Below are positions 33,152 through 42,338 of a stretch of DNA of 64,000 nt, one piece after another. The position numbers and the translations under genes are program-made. The notes under the pieces were generated by a model, which made no database searches, was not told the DNA's origin, and saw only the letters and a program-made list of their open reading frames with translations. Each line of letters begins with the position of its first letter. Positions within the stretch are counted from its first letter, which is position 1. The stretch comes from Acidobacteriota bacterium (lineage in GTDB: Bacteria; Acidobacteriota; Terriglobia; Acidiferrales; UBA7541), in assembly GCA_003224055.1 (NCBI GenBank), contig QHYE01000034.1, positions 1 through 64,000 on the forward strand, written 5' to 3'.

Positions 33152-33601
33152 ATGAGCACGGGAAAAACATTTCGGCACGGTCAAATCCTCCGCCTGGTTG
33201 CTGATCCGAGGATCGGCAACCAGGAAGAGTTGCGCCGCCGCCTCGCCGCGCAAAAACTCCGCGTTACCCAGGCCACTCTTTCGCGCGACCTGCAGGAGCT
33301 GCGCCTCGTAAAAACCCAGTCGGGTTACAAACCAGCCGCTGCGCTCCCGGAGGAATCCACCCCGTTGCCTCCCTTGGCGCGGGCCCTCGGTGAGTTTCTT
33401 CTCGATATTCGTCCCGCCGAAAATCTGCTCGTTCTGAAAACCCCGCCTAGCGGCGCGCAGCCCCTCGCTGCCGCCGTCGATGGCGCAAAATTTCCGGAAA
33501 TCGCCGGAACCATTGCCGGCGACGACACTGTTTTGATCATTACGCCCAATAAAAAATCACGCGAGTCCCTGCAAAAAAAGATTGAAGCCTTCTTGAAATG
33601 A
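33152..33601 (+). CDS. argR: arginine repressor
   Basis: A 149-residue ArgR. The N-terminal winged helix (RLVADPRIGNQEELRRRLAAQKLRVTQATLSRDLQELRLVKTQSGY) binds ARG boxes. The C-terminal domain (LLVLKTPPSGAQPLAAAVDGAKFPEIAGTIAGDDTVLIITPN) forms the hexamer and contains the arginine-binding GTIAGDDT motif. It is first in the arginine operon and overlaps argC by 4 bp, giving a self-limiting feedback unit through the palindrome at 33115-33128. Confidence 0.95.
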   Translation: MSTGKTFRHGQILRLVADPRIGNQEELRRRLAAQKLRVTQATLSRDLQELRLVKTQSGYKPAAALPEESTPLPPLARALGEFLLDIRPAENLLVLKTPPSGAQPLAAAVDGAKFPEIAGTIAGDDTVLIITPNKKSRESLQKKIEAFLK

Positions 33602-34629
33602 GAGACTCTCGACAGATCGCAGTCGTGGGTGTCACCGGTTATACCGGTCTGGAGCTGGCGCGGGTCCTTCTGCGCCATCCCGAGTTGCGGGCGCCGGTGT
33701 TCTACGTTCGCGAAACCAACGGCGCGAAATGCCTAGCCGAGCTCTTCCCGCAGTTCCGCGGCTGGGGCGAAGCTCCGCTTCGTCCGCTTTCGGTGGAAGC
33801 CATCCTTTCAAGCAACGCCGGCACCGCGTTCCTCGCCACGCCGCATGAAGTTTCTGCCGAGTTGGCGCCACCCTTGCTCAGCGCGGGAATCCGCGTTGTG
33901 GATCTCAGCGGTGCATTCCGTTTTCGTGAGGCGGAAACCTTCACCTCCTGGTACAAGCTCGCCGCGCCCCACTCCGATTGGCTCAAGGAAGCCGTTTACG
34001 GCATTCCTGAACTCTACTCGACCCAGATTTCAACCGCCCGATTGGTCGCCAATCCCGGTTGCTATGCCACCAGCGTGATCCTGGCCCTGCGCCCTCTCAC
34101 GGAAGCCGGTTGGATCGCCGCGGACTCCAGCGTTATCTGCGATTGCAAGTCCGGCGCGAGCGGCGCCGGCAAGGATCCTCGCCGGGACCTCCATTTCGTC
34201 GAAGTGGATGAGAATTTCAAGGCCTACGGGCTCTTCACCCACAGGCACACCCCGGAGATTCTCGAGCACACCGGTCTCAGCGAGAATCAAGTCGTGTTCT
34301 CCACTCATCTGCTGCCGCTCGCGCGCGGCATTCTTTCCACAATCTATGTGAATCTCGCGGAACCGCAAACCACAGCGGACATCGAGGCGCTCTACCGCAA
34401 GTTCTACGCCGGCCGGCCCATGGTCCGTATCTGGCCCGCTGGGACGCTGCCCGAATTGCAGCACGTCGCGCACACCAATTTCTGCGATATCGGCTTTGCC
34501 CTGGATAAATCCAGACGCCGTCTCGTGATCGTCTCCTGTCTAGACAATCTCGGGAAAGGCGCCGCCGGGCAGGCCGTGCAGAATTTCAACCACATGCTGG
34601 GGATCCAGGAGCAAACCGCACTCCAATGA
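33598..34629 (+). CDS. argC: N-acetyl-gamma-glutamyl-phosphate reductase
   Basis: A 343-residue NADPH-dependent reductase for the third step of arginine synthesis. VVGVTGYTGLELARVLLRHPE is the nucleotide-binding start, FLATPHEVSAELAPPLLSAGIRVVDLSGAFRF a family block, and ANPGCYATSVILAL holds the active-site Cys. HRHTPEIL supplies the conserved His region. It overlaps argR and argB by 4 bp on either side. Confidence 0.95.
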   Translation: MRDSRQIAVVGVTGYTGLELARVLLRHPELRAPVFYVRETNGAKCLAELFPQFRGWGEAPLRPLSVEAILSSNAGTAFLATPHEVSAELAPPLLSAGIRVVDLSGAFRFREAETFTSWYKLAAPHSDWLKEAVYGIPELYSTQISTARLVANPGCYATSVILALRPLTEAGWIAADSSVICDCKSGASGAGKDPRRDLHFVEVDENFKAYGLFTHRHTPEILEHTGLSENQVVFSTHLLPLARGILSTIYVNLAEPQTTADIEALYRKFYAGRPMVRIWPAGTLPELQHVAHTNFCDIGFALDKSRRRLVIVSCLDNLGKGAAGQAVQNFNHMLGIQEQTALQ

Positions 34630-35477
34630 GAATCGTAATCAAGTTCGCAGGAGCATTACTCGAAGACGATGCCACGGTGCGCGCCCTCGCGCGGCAAGTG
34701 GCGGCTCTCGCTCAGGAGGATCACGAAATTCTTGTCGTGCATGGTGGCGGCCGCCTGTTCACCGCCACGCTTGAGCGCATGGCTATCGAAAGCAAGTTCG
34801 TCGCCGGTCTGCGCGTCACCGACCGCGAAACACGCGACGTGGCCGTAATGGTTTTCGCCGGTCTGTTGAACAAGAAGCTCGTGGCCGCGATCTCGGCGGA
34901 AGGCCAACCTGCCATAGGCGTTTCCGCCGCGGATGCACAATGTTTCGTCGCCGAGCCGATGGTGCACAACGAAGTGCAGGGCAGTCTCGGTTTCGTCGGC
35001 TATCTCACGGGCCTGAACGCGCAGCTCATCGAATCATTCTGGCGCGAGGGACTCCTCCCTGTCGCGCCATGTCTCGGCATCGGCTCGGACAACGAGCTCT
35101 ACAACATCAACGCGGACCACATGGCCGCCGCATGCGCCGAATATCTTGGCGCGGATCAGCTGATCTACCTCACCGATGTCGCAGGCGTGCTCGACGGGGA
35201 AAAAGTCCTCGCCGCCGTCACCTGCGAAGAAATCGAACGCCTGGTACAGTGCCACGTCGTTTCCGGAGGCATGGTGCTGAAACTGGAAGCCGCCAAGCGC
35301 GCCATCGAAGGCGGCGTCCGTGAAGTCCGCATCGTTGGTGGCGCTTCCTCAGATGCATTGTTGCTTGCGTCGCGCGCAGCCGGGGCAATGGAAAATGACG
35401 GCGCTGCGCTGATTCCAGGCACGCGCGTCCTGCGCGAACCACTTTCCGCCTCTCGCGCGGCTCTTTCGGCGGCATGA
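34626..35477 (+). CDS. argB: acetylglutamate kinase
   Basis: A 283-residue amino-acid kinase that phosphorylates N-acetylglutamate. IVIKFAGALLEDD is the ATP-binding start (KFAG instead of the usual KYGG), VVHGGGRLF the substrate-binding glycine loop, and ADQLIYLTDVAGVLDG with GGMVLKLEAAKRAIEGGV the C-terminal nucleotide domain. The N-terminal extension needed for arginine feedback inhibition (hexameric type) is absent, so feedback may be weak, which is inference. Operon overlaps are 4 bp on each side. Confidence 0.93.
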   Translation: MRIVIKFAGALLEDDATVRALARQVAALAQEDHEILVVHGGGRLFTATLERMAIESKFVAGLRVTDRETRDVAVMVFAGLLNKKLVAAISAEGQPAIGVSAADAQCFVAEPMVHNEVQGSLGFVGYLTGLNAQLIESFWREGLLPVAPCLGIGSDNELYNINADHMAAACAEYLGADQLIYLTDVAGVLDGEKVLAAVTCEEIERLVQCHVVSGGMVLKLEAAKRAIEGGVREVRIVGGASSDALLLASRAAGAMENDGAALIPGTRVLREPLSASRAALSAA

Positions 35478-36826
35478 TGCGTACTTCTCACAAGAAAAAA
35501 ACCGTTTCGCGTGCGGCCTTCAAGTCCAAGGCCGCGGGCATGCAAACCGTCAAGCAGGACGCGCGTCTGCTGGATGCCGAAAAGTTTCTCTTGCCCACTT
35601 ACAAACGGCCGCCCGTGGTCATGACGCACGGGCGCGGCGCTTATGTTTTTGACGCCACCGGGAAGAGGTATCTCGATTTTCTCGGTGGCATAGCCGTCAA
35701 CGCCCTCGGTCACGCGCATCCCCGCGTCGTGAAAGTAATCCGCCGCGAAGCGGCCCGCGCGATTCATCTTTCGAATCTCTATCACAACGCGCGCCAGGGC
35801 CCGCTCGCCCGCAAACTCGCCGCTTGGTCCGGTCTCGATCGCGTCTTCTTCACGAATAGCGGTACGGAAGCCATTGACGGTGCGATGAAGCTGGCTAGGC
35901 TTGTTGCACGCAAGCCGGAAGAAGCCCCCGGGACGGCTGCGAAGCAGCACCGCTTCCTCGCGCTGGAGAATTCGTTCCACGGCCGCACCTTCGGCGCCAT
36001 CAGCGTCACCTCCACGGAAAAATATCGCCTGCCCTTTGCACCCGTGGTTCCCGGCGCCGAATTCGTGCGCTTCAACGATGTGGCGGATCTCGAATCGAAG
36101 TTTGACGGCACCATCTGTGCCATCCTCCTCGAAACGATTCAGGGCGAAGGCGGTATCCATCCTGTCAGCGAAGTTTTCTGGAATCGCGCTCGCGCGCTCG
36201 CCACGCAGCACGGCGCTCTCTTGATCGCCGATGAAATTCAATGCGGCCTCGGCCGTACCGGCCGCTATTTTGCCTACCAGAAATTTTCTTCCAAGCCGGA
36301 CATCGCTCTGATCGCCAAGCCTCTCGCTGCGGGTCTGCCGCTCGGTGCGATTCTTACGTCGGAGGCGGTTGCTTCTCGCGTTTCTCCCGGCATGCACGGG
36401 ACAACATTTGGCGGCGGTCCGCTCGCTTGCGCGACCGCGCTCGAATTCCTCGAAACCGTCGAGAGCGAAAAGCTCCTCGAAAACATCCGCGCGCGTGGTG
36501 CGGAGCTTCGCGAAGGCCTCGCGAAACTCGCCGCCAAATTTGACTTCATCCGCGAAATTCGCGGAGAAGGGCTGATGGTCGGCGTCGAACTCTCCGTCGA
36601 AGGCGCGCCATTTGTAGCGGAAGCCATGCAGCGCGGCTTGCTGATCAATTGCACTCACGATTTCACGTTGCGTTTGCTTCCTACGTTCATCATCAACCGC
36701 GCGCAGGTGCGCGAATTTCTCCGGCTCTTCGAACTCATTCTCGCGACTACGCCGCAACAGGCCTCCGCATCGGATTCCGGCAAGACCGCGGAATCAGCGC
36801 GCGTCGCCCATGCCGCGGCAAGGTGA
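35474..36826 (+). CDS. argD: acetylornithine aminotransferase
   Basis: A 450-residue class III aminotransferase. It contains YLDFLGGIAVNALGHAHPRVVK, FTNSGTEAIDGAMKLARL and NSFHGRTFGAISVTS. LLIADEIQCGLGRTGRYFAYQ carries the PLP Asp, and IALIAKPLAAGLPLGAI the Schiff-base Lys. It has an unusual N-terminal extension of about 25 basic residues (RTSHKKKTVSRAAFKSKAAG) and an Ala/Ser-rich C-terminus. ATG 35474 overlaps argB, and a second ATG follows directly. The same enzyme may also serve lysine synthesis (DapC). Confidence 0.92.
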   Translation: MMRTSHKKKTVSRAAFKSKAAGMQTVKQDARLLDAEKFLLPTYKRPPVVMTHGRGAYVFDATGKRYLDFLGGIAVNALGHAHPRVVKVIRREAARAIHLSNLYHNARQGPLARKLAAWSGLDRVFFTNSGTEAIDGAMKLARLVARKPEEAPGTAAKQHRFLALENSFHGRTFGAISVTSTEKYRLPFAPVVPGAEFVRFNDVADLESKFDGTICAILLETIQGEGGIHPVSEVFWNRARALATQHGALLIADEIQCGLGRTGRYFAYQKFSSKPDIALIAKPLAAGLPLGAILTSEAVASRVSPGMHGTTFGGGPLACATALEFLETVESEKLLENIRARGAELREGLAKLAAKFDFIREIRGEGLMVGVELSVEGAPFVAEAMQRGLLINCTHDFTLRLLPTFIINRAQVREFLRLFELILATTPQQASASDSGKTAESARVAHAAAR

Positions 36827-36831
36827 AAAAT

Positions 36832-37782
36832 ATGACCACGACGACTCTAGTTGCCCCTATTTCTTTGTCGAATGATCTCCTCACCGGAGCGGAATGGAGC
36901 CCCGCGCACACGCGCGAACTCCTTCAACTCTCCGCCGACGTGAAGGCCCGCCCCGGGCGCTACGCCTCCACGCTGAGCGGCAAGTTCATCGCGCTCATTT
37001 TTGAGAAGCCTTCGCTTCGCACGCGCGTCACCTTCGAGGTCGGTATCCAGAGCATGGGTGGCTCGGTCGTTTTCCTGGACCACACGCAAGCGTCCGCATC
37101 GCTCGGTGCGCGCGAATCCATCGCCGATGTCGCGCGGAATCTCGAGCGCTGGGTGCAGGGCATCGTCGCGCGCGTGTACCACCAACGCGTCCTCGAAGAA
37201 ATGGCCGCGAACGCGAATATTCCCGTCATCAACGCGCTCTCGGATAAATTTCATCCCTGCCAGGCTCTCGCCGATTTCTTCACCCTCGAGGAAAAATTTG
37301 GCGCGCTGCGCGGCTTCAAGCTGGCCTACGTCGGCGACGGCAACAACGTTTGCAATTCGCTGATCTATCTCGCCGCGCGTCTCGGCGTTCATCTCCGCAT
37401 CGCCACTCCTGCGGAGTACGCGCCCTCTCCGGAAGTCGTCGCCGATGGCAAGCGTGTGGCCCGCGAAACGAAAGCCAAAATCGAAGTGATGACGGACCCG
37501 CGCGAGGCGGTCAGCGGTGCCATGGCCGTCTACACGGATTCGTGGACCAGCATGGGCTTCGAAGCCGAGGAGAAAGTGCGCAGCGCGGTGTTCCAGCCGT
37601 ACCAGGTGAACGTAGAACTCATGTCGCTTGCTGCGCCGGACGCTGTCTTCATGCACTGTCTTCCGGCACACCGTGGGTGCGAAGTTACGCCGGAAGTTCT
37701 CGACGGGCCCCAATCGGTGGTCCTCGACCAATCCGAAAACCGCATGTACGTGCAGAAGGCCATCCTGCATACTCTGTTTTAG
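36832..37782 (+). CDS. argF: ornithine carbamoyltransferase
   Basis: A 316-residue carbamoyltransferase making citrulline. FEKPSLRTRVTFEVG is the carbamoyl-phosphate site (SxRTR, with Leu in place of the usual Thr), DKFHPCQALADFFTL binds carbamoyl phosphate and ornithine, DSWTSMG is the SMG loop, and HCLPAHRG is the catalytic HCLP motif. It starts 5 bp after argD. The next gene, argG, is separated by 99 bp holding a palindromic repeat. Confidence 0.93.
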   Translation: MTTTTLVAPISLSNDLLTGAEWSPAHTRELLQLSADVKARPGRYASTLSGKFIALIFEKPSLRTRVTFEVGIQSMGGSVVFLDHTQASASLGARESIADVARNLERWVQGIVARVYHQRVLEEMAANANIPVINALSDKFHPCQALADFFTLEEKFGALRGFKLAYVGDGNNVCNSLIYLAARLGVHLRIATPAEYAPSPEVVADGKRVARETKAKIEVMTDPREAVSGAMAVYTDSWTSMGFEAEEKVRSAVFQPYQVNVELMSLAAPDAVFMHCLPAHRGCEVTPEVLDGPQSVVLDQSENRMYVQKAILHTLF

Positions 37783-37825
37783 CTTTGCGATGCTCTTCAT
37801 CGTGTCGCTTGGAATTTTCTTTGTA

Positions 37826-37848
37826 GGGGCGCAGCGCCGCTGCGCCCC
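37826..37848. repeat. REP-like palindrome between argF and argG
   Basis: GGGGCGCAGC (37826-37835), GCC loop and GCTGCGCCCC (37839-37848): a perfect 10-bp stem. Such imperfectly spread palindromes are typical of REP-type elements. It could also protect or process the mRNA. Confidence 0.8.
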
Positions 37849-37881
37849 AGCTTGGCAACACCAAAACGCAAGAGAGGAATC

Positions 37882-39099
37882 GTGAAACAGCCATTGAACA
37901 AATCGAAAAAAGTTGTGCTGGCCTACTCCGGAGGACTGGACACTTCCATCATCATCCCGTGGCTCAAGGAAAACTACGGCTGCGAAGTCATCGCTGTCAT
38001 CGGCGACGTCGGCCAGCAGGAAGATCTCGAAGCCGCGCGCAAGAAAGCGCTTGCCACCGGCGCTTCCACGGCGTACGTCGAAGATCTGCGCGAAGAATTC
38101 GTTCGCGACTACATCTGGCCGACGCTGCGCGCCGGCGCCGTCTACGAGCACACCTATCTCCTCGGCACTTCGATGGCGCGGCCCGTCATCGCCAAGCGCC
38201 AGGCGGAAATCGCGCTGAAACTCGGCGCCGATGGCCTCTCCCACGGCTGCACCGGCAAAGGCAACGATCAGGTGCGATTCGAACTGGCTTACAAAGCCAT
38301 CGCGCCGAATATTCAGATCATCGCGCCGTGGCGCGAGTGGGACATTGACTCGCGCGAAGACGCTATCGCCTACGCGCAAAAGCACAACGTGCCCGTCGAG
38401 CAGAGCAAGAAAAATATCTACAGCCGCGACCGCAACATCTGGCACCTCAGCCACGAAGGCGGTGAACTCGAAGATCCCGCCAACGCTCCGAACGAAGCGA
38501 TGTGGCAATGGGTCGTTTCACCCGAAAAAGCTCCGGACAAAGCCGAAGAGGTCGAAATTGGCTTCGAGTCCGGCACTCCCGTCTCTGTGAACGGCGCAAA
38601 ACTCGGCCCCGTGGTTCTGCTCAATACACTCAACGAAATCGCCGCGAAGCACGGCATCGGCCGCACCGACCTCGTCGAAAATCGCCTCGTTGGAATGAAA
38701 TCTCGAGGCGCATACGAAACTCCTGGCGGAACCCTGCTCGTCAAAGCGCATCAAGAACTCGAGCGCCTGACAATCGACCGCGAGACCGCGCATTTCCAGC
38801 AAGCACTTTCGCTGCGGTTCGCCGAGCTGGTTTACTACGGCCTGTGGTTCGCGCCGTTGCGCGAAGCGCTCGACGGATTTTTCAACGTCGCACAACAGCG
38901 CGTTACCGGCGCTGTCGGCTTGAAACTCTGGAAGGGTACGCTCAACGTCACCAAGCGCGTTTCGCCCTTCTCTCTTTATCGCGCCGACCTGGCCAGTTTC
39001 ACAATGGGCCGCTACAACCCCAAGGACGCCGAGGGCTTCATCAATTTGTTTGCGCTGCCCGTCACCGTCCGGCCCAAAGCAAAGGCAGAAGGGAATTGA
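37882..39099 (+). CDS. argG: argininosuccinate synthase
   Basis: A 405-residue enzyme that joins citrulline and aspartate using [23 protein letters not shown] is the pyrophosphatase P-loop, [17 protein letters not shown] and [15 protein letters not shown] are signature blocks. The GTG at 37882 with AGAGGA 4 nt upstream is preferred over a TTG 30 bp earlier that lies next to the repeat. It is the first gene after the palindromic repeat of the operon. Confidence 0.95.
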   Translation: MKQPLNKSKKVVLAYSGGLDTSIIIPWLKENYGCEVIAVIGDVGQQEDLEAARKKALATGASTAYVEDLREEFVRDYIWPTLRAGAVYEHTYLLGTSMARPVIAKRQAEIALKLGADGLSHGCTGKGNDQVRFELAYKAIAPNIQIIAPWREWDIDSREDAIAYAQKHNVPVEQSKKNIYSRDRNIWHLSHEGGELEDPANAPNEAMWQWVVSPEKAPDKAEEVEIGFESGTPVSVNGAKLGPVVLLNTLNEIAAKHGIGRTDLVENRLVGMKSRGAYETPGGTLLVKAHQELERLTIDRETAHFQQALSLRFAELVYYGLWFAPLREALDGFFNVAQQRVTGAVGLKLWKGTLNVTKRVSPFSLYRADLASFTMGRYNPKDAEGFINLFALPVTVRPKAKAEGN

Positions 39100-39150
39100 G
39101 TAGGACGATTTTCTTGTCTGTCCATTCTTTGTTGACGGACGACATAACCG

Positions 39151-39172
39151 GGACAGGCAAGAATGCCTGTCC
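39151..39172. repeat. REP-like palindrome between argG and argH
   Basis: GGACAGGCA (39151-39159), AGAA loop and TGCCTGTCC (39164-39172), a perfect 9-bp stem. The next gene starts 13 bp later. Confidence 0.8.
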
Positions 39173-39184
39173 TACGAATAACGA

Positions 39185-40612
39185 ATGACCGAACGCAAAG
39201 ACGACCGGCTGTGGGGCGGACGCTTCGAGCGTGAGCCAAATGCTCAGTTCGACGCGTTCCAGCGTTCGTTCACCTTCGATCGCCGTCTCCTCGTGTATGA
39301 AATTGCGGTTGATTCCGTTTGGGCTATCGCCCTCGAAAAGATCGGCATTCTCACAGGTGCCGAACTGAGTCAAATGATGGATGCGCTGGTCAAGATTTCC
39401 AAGCGTGCTCAGGCTGACACCGCGTGGCTCGAAAAATTCGGCGCCGATGCGGAAGACGTGCACCACTTCGTCGAAAAGGCCCTCGTGGAAGAACTTGGCC
39501 CGCTCGGCTGGAAATTGCACACGGGACGCAGCCGCAATGAACTTGTCGCTACCGATCTCCGCTTGTTCGTCATGGATTCCGTCCTTGAGATAAAGCGCGG
39601 CCTGTACGCCTTGCTCAGTGCCCTCTTGGAGCAGGCGAAAGGCAACATTGGAGCGCCCATGGCCGGGATGACGCACTTGCAGCATGCCCAGCCGATTTTG
39701 CTTTCGCATTTCTTGCTGGCACACACCGAAGCCTTCAAGCGAGACATCACGCGGCTGCAACACGCCAGCGAGAGCGCGGACGAATGTCCCATGGGTTCCG
39801 GTGCTCTCGCTGGAAATTCGTTTGCTATCGATCGCCAATTCATTGCTCATTACCTTTGTTTTTCTCGCATCACGGCAAACAGCCTCGACGCGGTCAGCGA
39901 CCGCGACTTTGCGCTCGATTACCTGTTCGCGCTTACCGGCATTGTGACGCATCTTTCGCGCCTCGCCGAGGATTTCGTGATCTTCGCGTCGCAAGAATTT
40001 TCGTATGTGATTCTTCCCGACGAATACTCCACCGGCAGCAGCCTGATGCCGCAAAAGAAGAATCCCGATTGCTGGGAATTGATCCGCGGCAAAACCGGCC
40101 GCATCACCGGCGCGTTGCTCGGTTTGCTCACGACGCTGAAGGGCTTGCCAACGAGTTACCAGCGCGACCTTCAGGAAGACAAAGAAGCGCTCTTCGCCGC
40201 GCACGATCAAGTCGCAGACATGATTGCTGTTGCGACCGGCGCTGTCGCTGCCACGAAATTCAACGCCCAGCGATTGAAATCTGCCGCGTCCAATCCCGCG
40301 CTGCTCGCCACCGAAGCCGCGGACTATCTCGTACACAAAGGTATTCCCTTCCGACAGGCTCACGACATCGTCGGCAAAGTGCTGCGCGAAGCCGAGAAAC
40401 AAAATATTTCGTGGACGGCACTGCCTCTCGACGCCCTCAAGAAAATCTCCCCAGCTTTTGCAGCCGATTTCGCGCAGAGCCTTAACGTCGAGGCGGCGCT
40501 TAGCACGAAAAAAGTTCCAGGCGGCACGGCGCCAGAAAACGTGCGTGCCGCGATCGCCGATTTGGAAGCACGTCTCAACAAAAAAGCCAGCAAAACAGGA
40601 GCCAAGCCATGA
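39185..40612 (+). CDS. argH: argininosuccinate lyase
   Basis: A 475-residue fumarase/aspartase-superfamily lyase releasing arginine and fumarate. LWGGRFEREPNAQFDAFQRSFTFDRRL starts the protein, HTGRSRNELVATDLRL and MTHLQHAQPILLSHF are substrate sites, and GSSLMPQKKNPDCWELIRGK is the signature loop with the catalytic Ser. There is no fused ArgA domain. Its stop overlaps the start of a 28-codon frame by 4 bp. Confidence 0.95.
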   Translation: MTERKDDRLWGGRFEREPNAQFDAFQRSFTFDRRLLVYEIAVDSVWAIALEKIGILTGAELSQMMDALVKISKRAQADTAWLEKFGADAEDVHHFVEKALVEELGPLGWKLHTGRSRNELVATDLRLFVMDSVLEIKRGLYALLSALLEQAKGNIGAPMAGMTHLQHAQPILLSHFLLAHTEAFKRDITRLQHASESADECPMGSGALAGNSFAIDRQFIAHYLCFSRITANSLDAVSDRDFALDYLFALTGIVTHLSRLAEDFVIFASQEFSYVILPDEYSTGSSLMPQKKNPDCWELIRGKTGRITGALLGLLTTLKGLPTSYQRDLQEDKEALFAAHDQVADMIAVATGAVAATKFNAQRLKSAASNPALLATEAADYLVHKGIPFRQAHDIVGKVLREAEKQNISWTALPLDALKKISPAFAADFAQSLNVEAALSTKKVPGGTAPENVRAAIADLEARLNKKASKTGAKP

Positions 40613-40695
40613 ATGCAAGCCAAGCAGTGAAACAACAATCCTCCCTCGCTGCGGTTGCGGAGGATCGGAGGTCCCTTCCGGGGCCGGCGCGCTAG
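40609..40695 (+). CDS. possible 28-residue micro-ORF between argH and argJ
   Basis: ATG at 40609 overlaps the argH stop (ATGA) and opens a frame of 28 codons ending TAG at 40695, 19 bp before argJ. The peptide is not recognised. Its message contains ATCCTCC (40638-40644) paired with GGAGGAT (40659-40665), so the frame could be a coupling device or mere spacer. No conserved family supports it. Confidence 0.25.
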   Translation: MNASQAVKQQSSLAAVAEDRRSLPGPAR

Positions 40696-40714
40696 TCCTG
40701 CGGATCTTCCGTTG

Positions 40715-41929
40715 ATGAAGCACGCACTCTCCGAGGCTTCTTTGCCGCGCGGGTTCCGCTTCGCCGCCACTGCCTGCGGCCTGAAGAAAACCGGCGCGCT
40801 CGATCTCGCGATTCTTTCGAGCGATGTGCCGGCTTCGGCTGCCGCGGTCTTCACGCAAAACCTCGTTGTTGCCGCACCCGTGCAGATTTCCAAACAAAAC
40901 TTGCGTGCGTCGAAAGGGCGCATGCGCGCCGTGGTGGTGAACGCCGGGAACGCGAATTGCGCCACCGGCGAAGCGGGCCATACTGCCGCTTTGCGAACGG
41001 TTGCCGAAGCTGCGAAGCGGCTGGGTTGCACTCCGCAAGAGCTTTTTGTTTGCTCCACAGGAGTGATCGGCGTGCAGATGCCGCTGGAGAAAATCCTTCG
41101 CGCCCTGCCGGTCATCGCGCGGCACCGGCGTCCTTCCGCGCGCTCGTTCGCGGAGACTTCGCTGGCGATCTGTACGACCGACACACGCCCAAAAACCGCG
41201 GCCGCTTCGTTCAAGATGGCTGGGAAACGCATTCATCTCGTCGGCTGCGCCAAGGGCGCGGGGATGATTCATCCGAATATGGCGACAATGCTGGCGTTCA
41301 TCGCAACAGATGCGGCGATTGCTCCGTCCCTGCTGCAAAGGACGCTGCGCGAGGTTACATCGCGGACGTTCAACGCGATCAGCGTGGATGGCGACACTTC
41401 TACAAACGACACGCTGCTGGTTCTCGCGAACGGTGAAGCCGGCGCGCCGACGATCAAGGCCGGAACGTCGGCGCATCGCGCGTTCACTGCCGCGCTCGAA
41501 GAAGTCTGCCGCTCGCTCGCGCTGCAAATCGTTGCCGATGGCGAAGGTGCGCAGCGCGTGATCGAAATCGAAGTGCGCCACGCGAAGACGGAGGCCGCCG
41601 CGAAACGTATTGCGGAAACCATCGCCACTTCGCCGCTGGTAAAGACGGCCTTTGCGGGCGGCGACCCGAACTGGGGCCGCATCTTCGCTGCCGCCGGCCG
41701 CGCGGGCGTAAAGTTTGATCCCGCACTGGTAGACATCAAGATGGCGGGCATTCCCGTTTTGCGGCGCGGTCAGCCGCTGGATTTCAACGAGCGCGCCGCC
41801 AGCAACAAACTTCTCACGGAGCACGTTCTGCTCGTCGTGGATCTGCATGCGGGCAAAGCCATGGCGCGCTACTGGACTTGCGATTTCACTGCGGAGTACG
41901 TGCGCATTAATGCGTCGTACCGCACCTAA
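40715..41929 (+). CDS. argJ: bifunctional glutamate N-acetyltransferase / ornithine acetyltransferase
   Basis: A 404-residue ArgJ, which recycles the acetyl group from acetylornithine to glutamate and so makes a cyclic pathway. FAATACGLK, DVPASAAAVFTQN and VVVNAGNANCATGEAG form the N-terminal half. KGAGMIHPNMATMLAF contains the Ala-Thr autocleavage site that yields alpha and beta chains. GDPNWGRIFAAAGRAGV and the C-terminal INASYRT complete it. With no separate argE in the operon, the ornithine acetyltransferase activity is needed here. ATG 40715 begins the family domain. Confidence 0.94.
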   Translation: MKHALSEASLPRGFRFAATACGLKKTGALDLAILSSDVPASAAAVFTQNLVVAAPVQISKQNLRASKGRMRAVVVNAGNANCATGEAGHTAALRTVAEAAKRLGCTPQELFVCSTGVIGVQMPLEKILRALPVIARHRRPSARSFAETSLAICTTDTRPKTAAASFKMAGKRIHLVGCAKGAGMIHPNMATMLAFIATDAAIAPSLLQRTLREVTSRTFNAISVDGDTSTNDTLLVLANGEAGAPTIKAGTSAHRAFTAALEEVCRSLALQIVADGEGAQRVIEIEVRHAKTEAAAKRIAETIATSPLVKTAFAGGDPNWGRIFAAAGRAGVKFDPALVDIKMAGIPVLRRGQPLDFNERAASNKLLTEHVLLVVDLHAGKAMARYWTCDFTAEYVRINASYRT

Positions 41930-42198
41930 GAAAAAATCAACATTCGATAGTTCAAAGTTGAAAGTAAAAAGTGACTGGTGATTCGTGACCCCGACGGGGT
42001 CGGGGCAGGTTGGTGACTGGAAAGGGAGGAAACCCTTCCGGCGGGGCCGGAATCTGCGATCAACTTTCTTCGGTCGCGCAGAAAAAGCATCCTTCGCCGG
42101 ATAGAAGTGAACTCCTCTCCGGCAGGGCCGGAATGTACCCTCGGCTACCGATGGTTCCAGAGAATGGGAATCCTGATTCGCGTTTCTAGTTAAAAATA
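41930..42198. other. intergenic region with GC hairpins
   Basis: No gene. It holds three short palindromes: GACCCC/GGGGTC (41987-42001), TTCCGGC/GCCGGAA (42036-42052) and TCCGGC/GCCGGA (42118-42132). The last two share the stem TCCGGC and a 3-nt loop ending in GG, and lie about 80 bp apart, as paired REP elements often do. Confidence 0.6.
42036..42132. repeat. pair of REP-like stem-loops
   Basis: Two copies of TCCGGC-3 nt-GCCGGA (42037-42051 and 42118-42132), the first with an extra T-A pair. Same orientation, about 80 bp apart. Confidence 0.6.
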
Positions 42199-42338
42199 GT
42201 ATCCCCCACCCCCATGTTTTTCATAAGTGTTGATTCTAAAGAGGGTTGAAGTTGTTTGTTTTGATAGACTTTTGTAAGTGTTGATTCTAAATGGTTTAGA
42301 GAGATAGAGGGAGAGTTGAATAGTGGGTAGGGGGGTAC
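42199..42338. repeat. MITE-like element with C-rich inverted ends
   Basis: GTATCCCCCACCCCC (42199-42213) and the reverse complement of 42324-42338 match at 11 of 15 positions. Between them the 17-bp sequence TAAGTGTTGATTCTAAA occurs twice (42224-42240 and 42275-42291), 51 bp apart. The interior is AT-rich against a GC-rich background and has no gene. The whole is about 140 bp. Confidence 0.5.

Noticed and set aside
36847..38508. 553-codon minus-strand frame across argF and argG
   Set aside because: Same cause as above: stop-free antisense of arginine genes.
39062..41848. 928-codon minus-strand frame across argH and argJ
   Set aside because: Shadow of two certain genes. No ribosome-binding site or domain.
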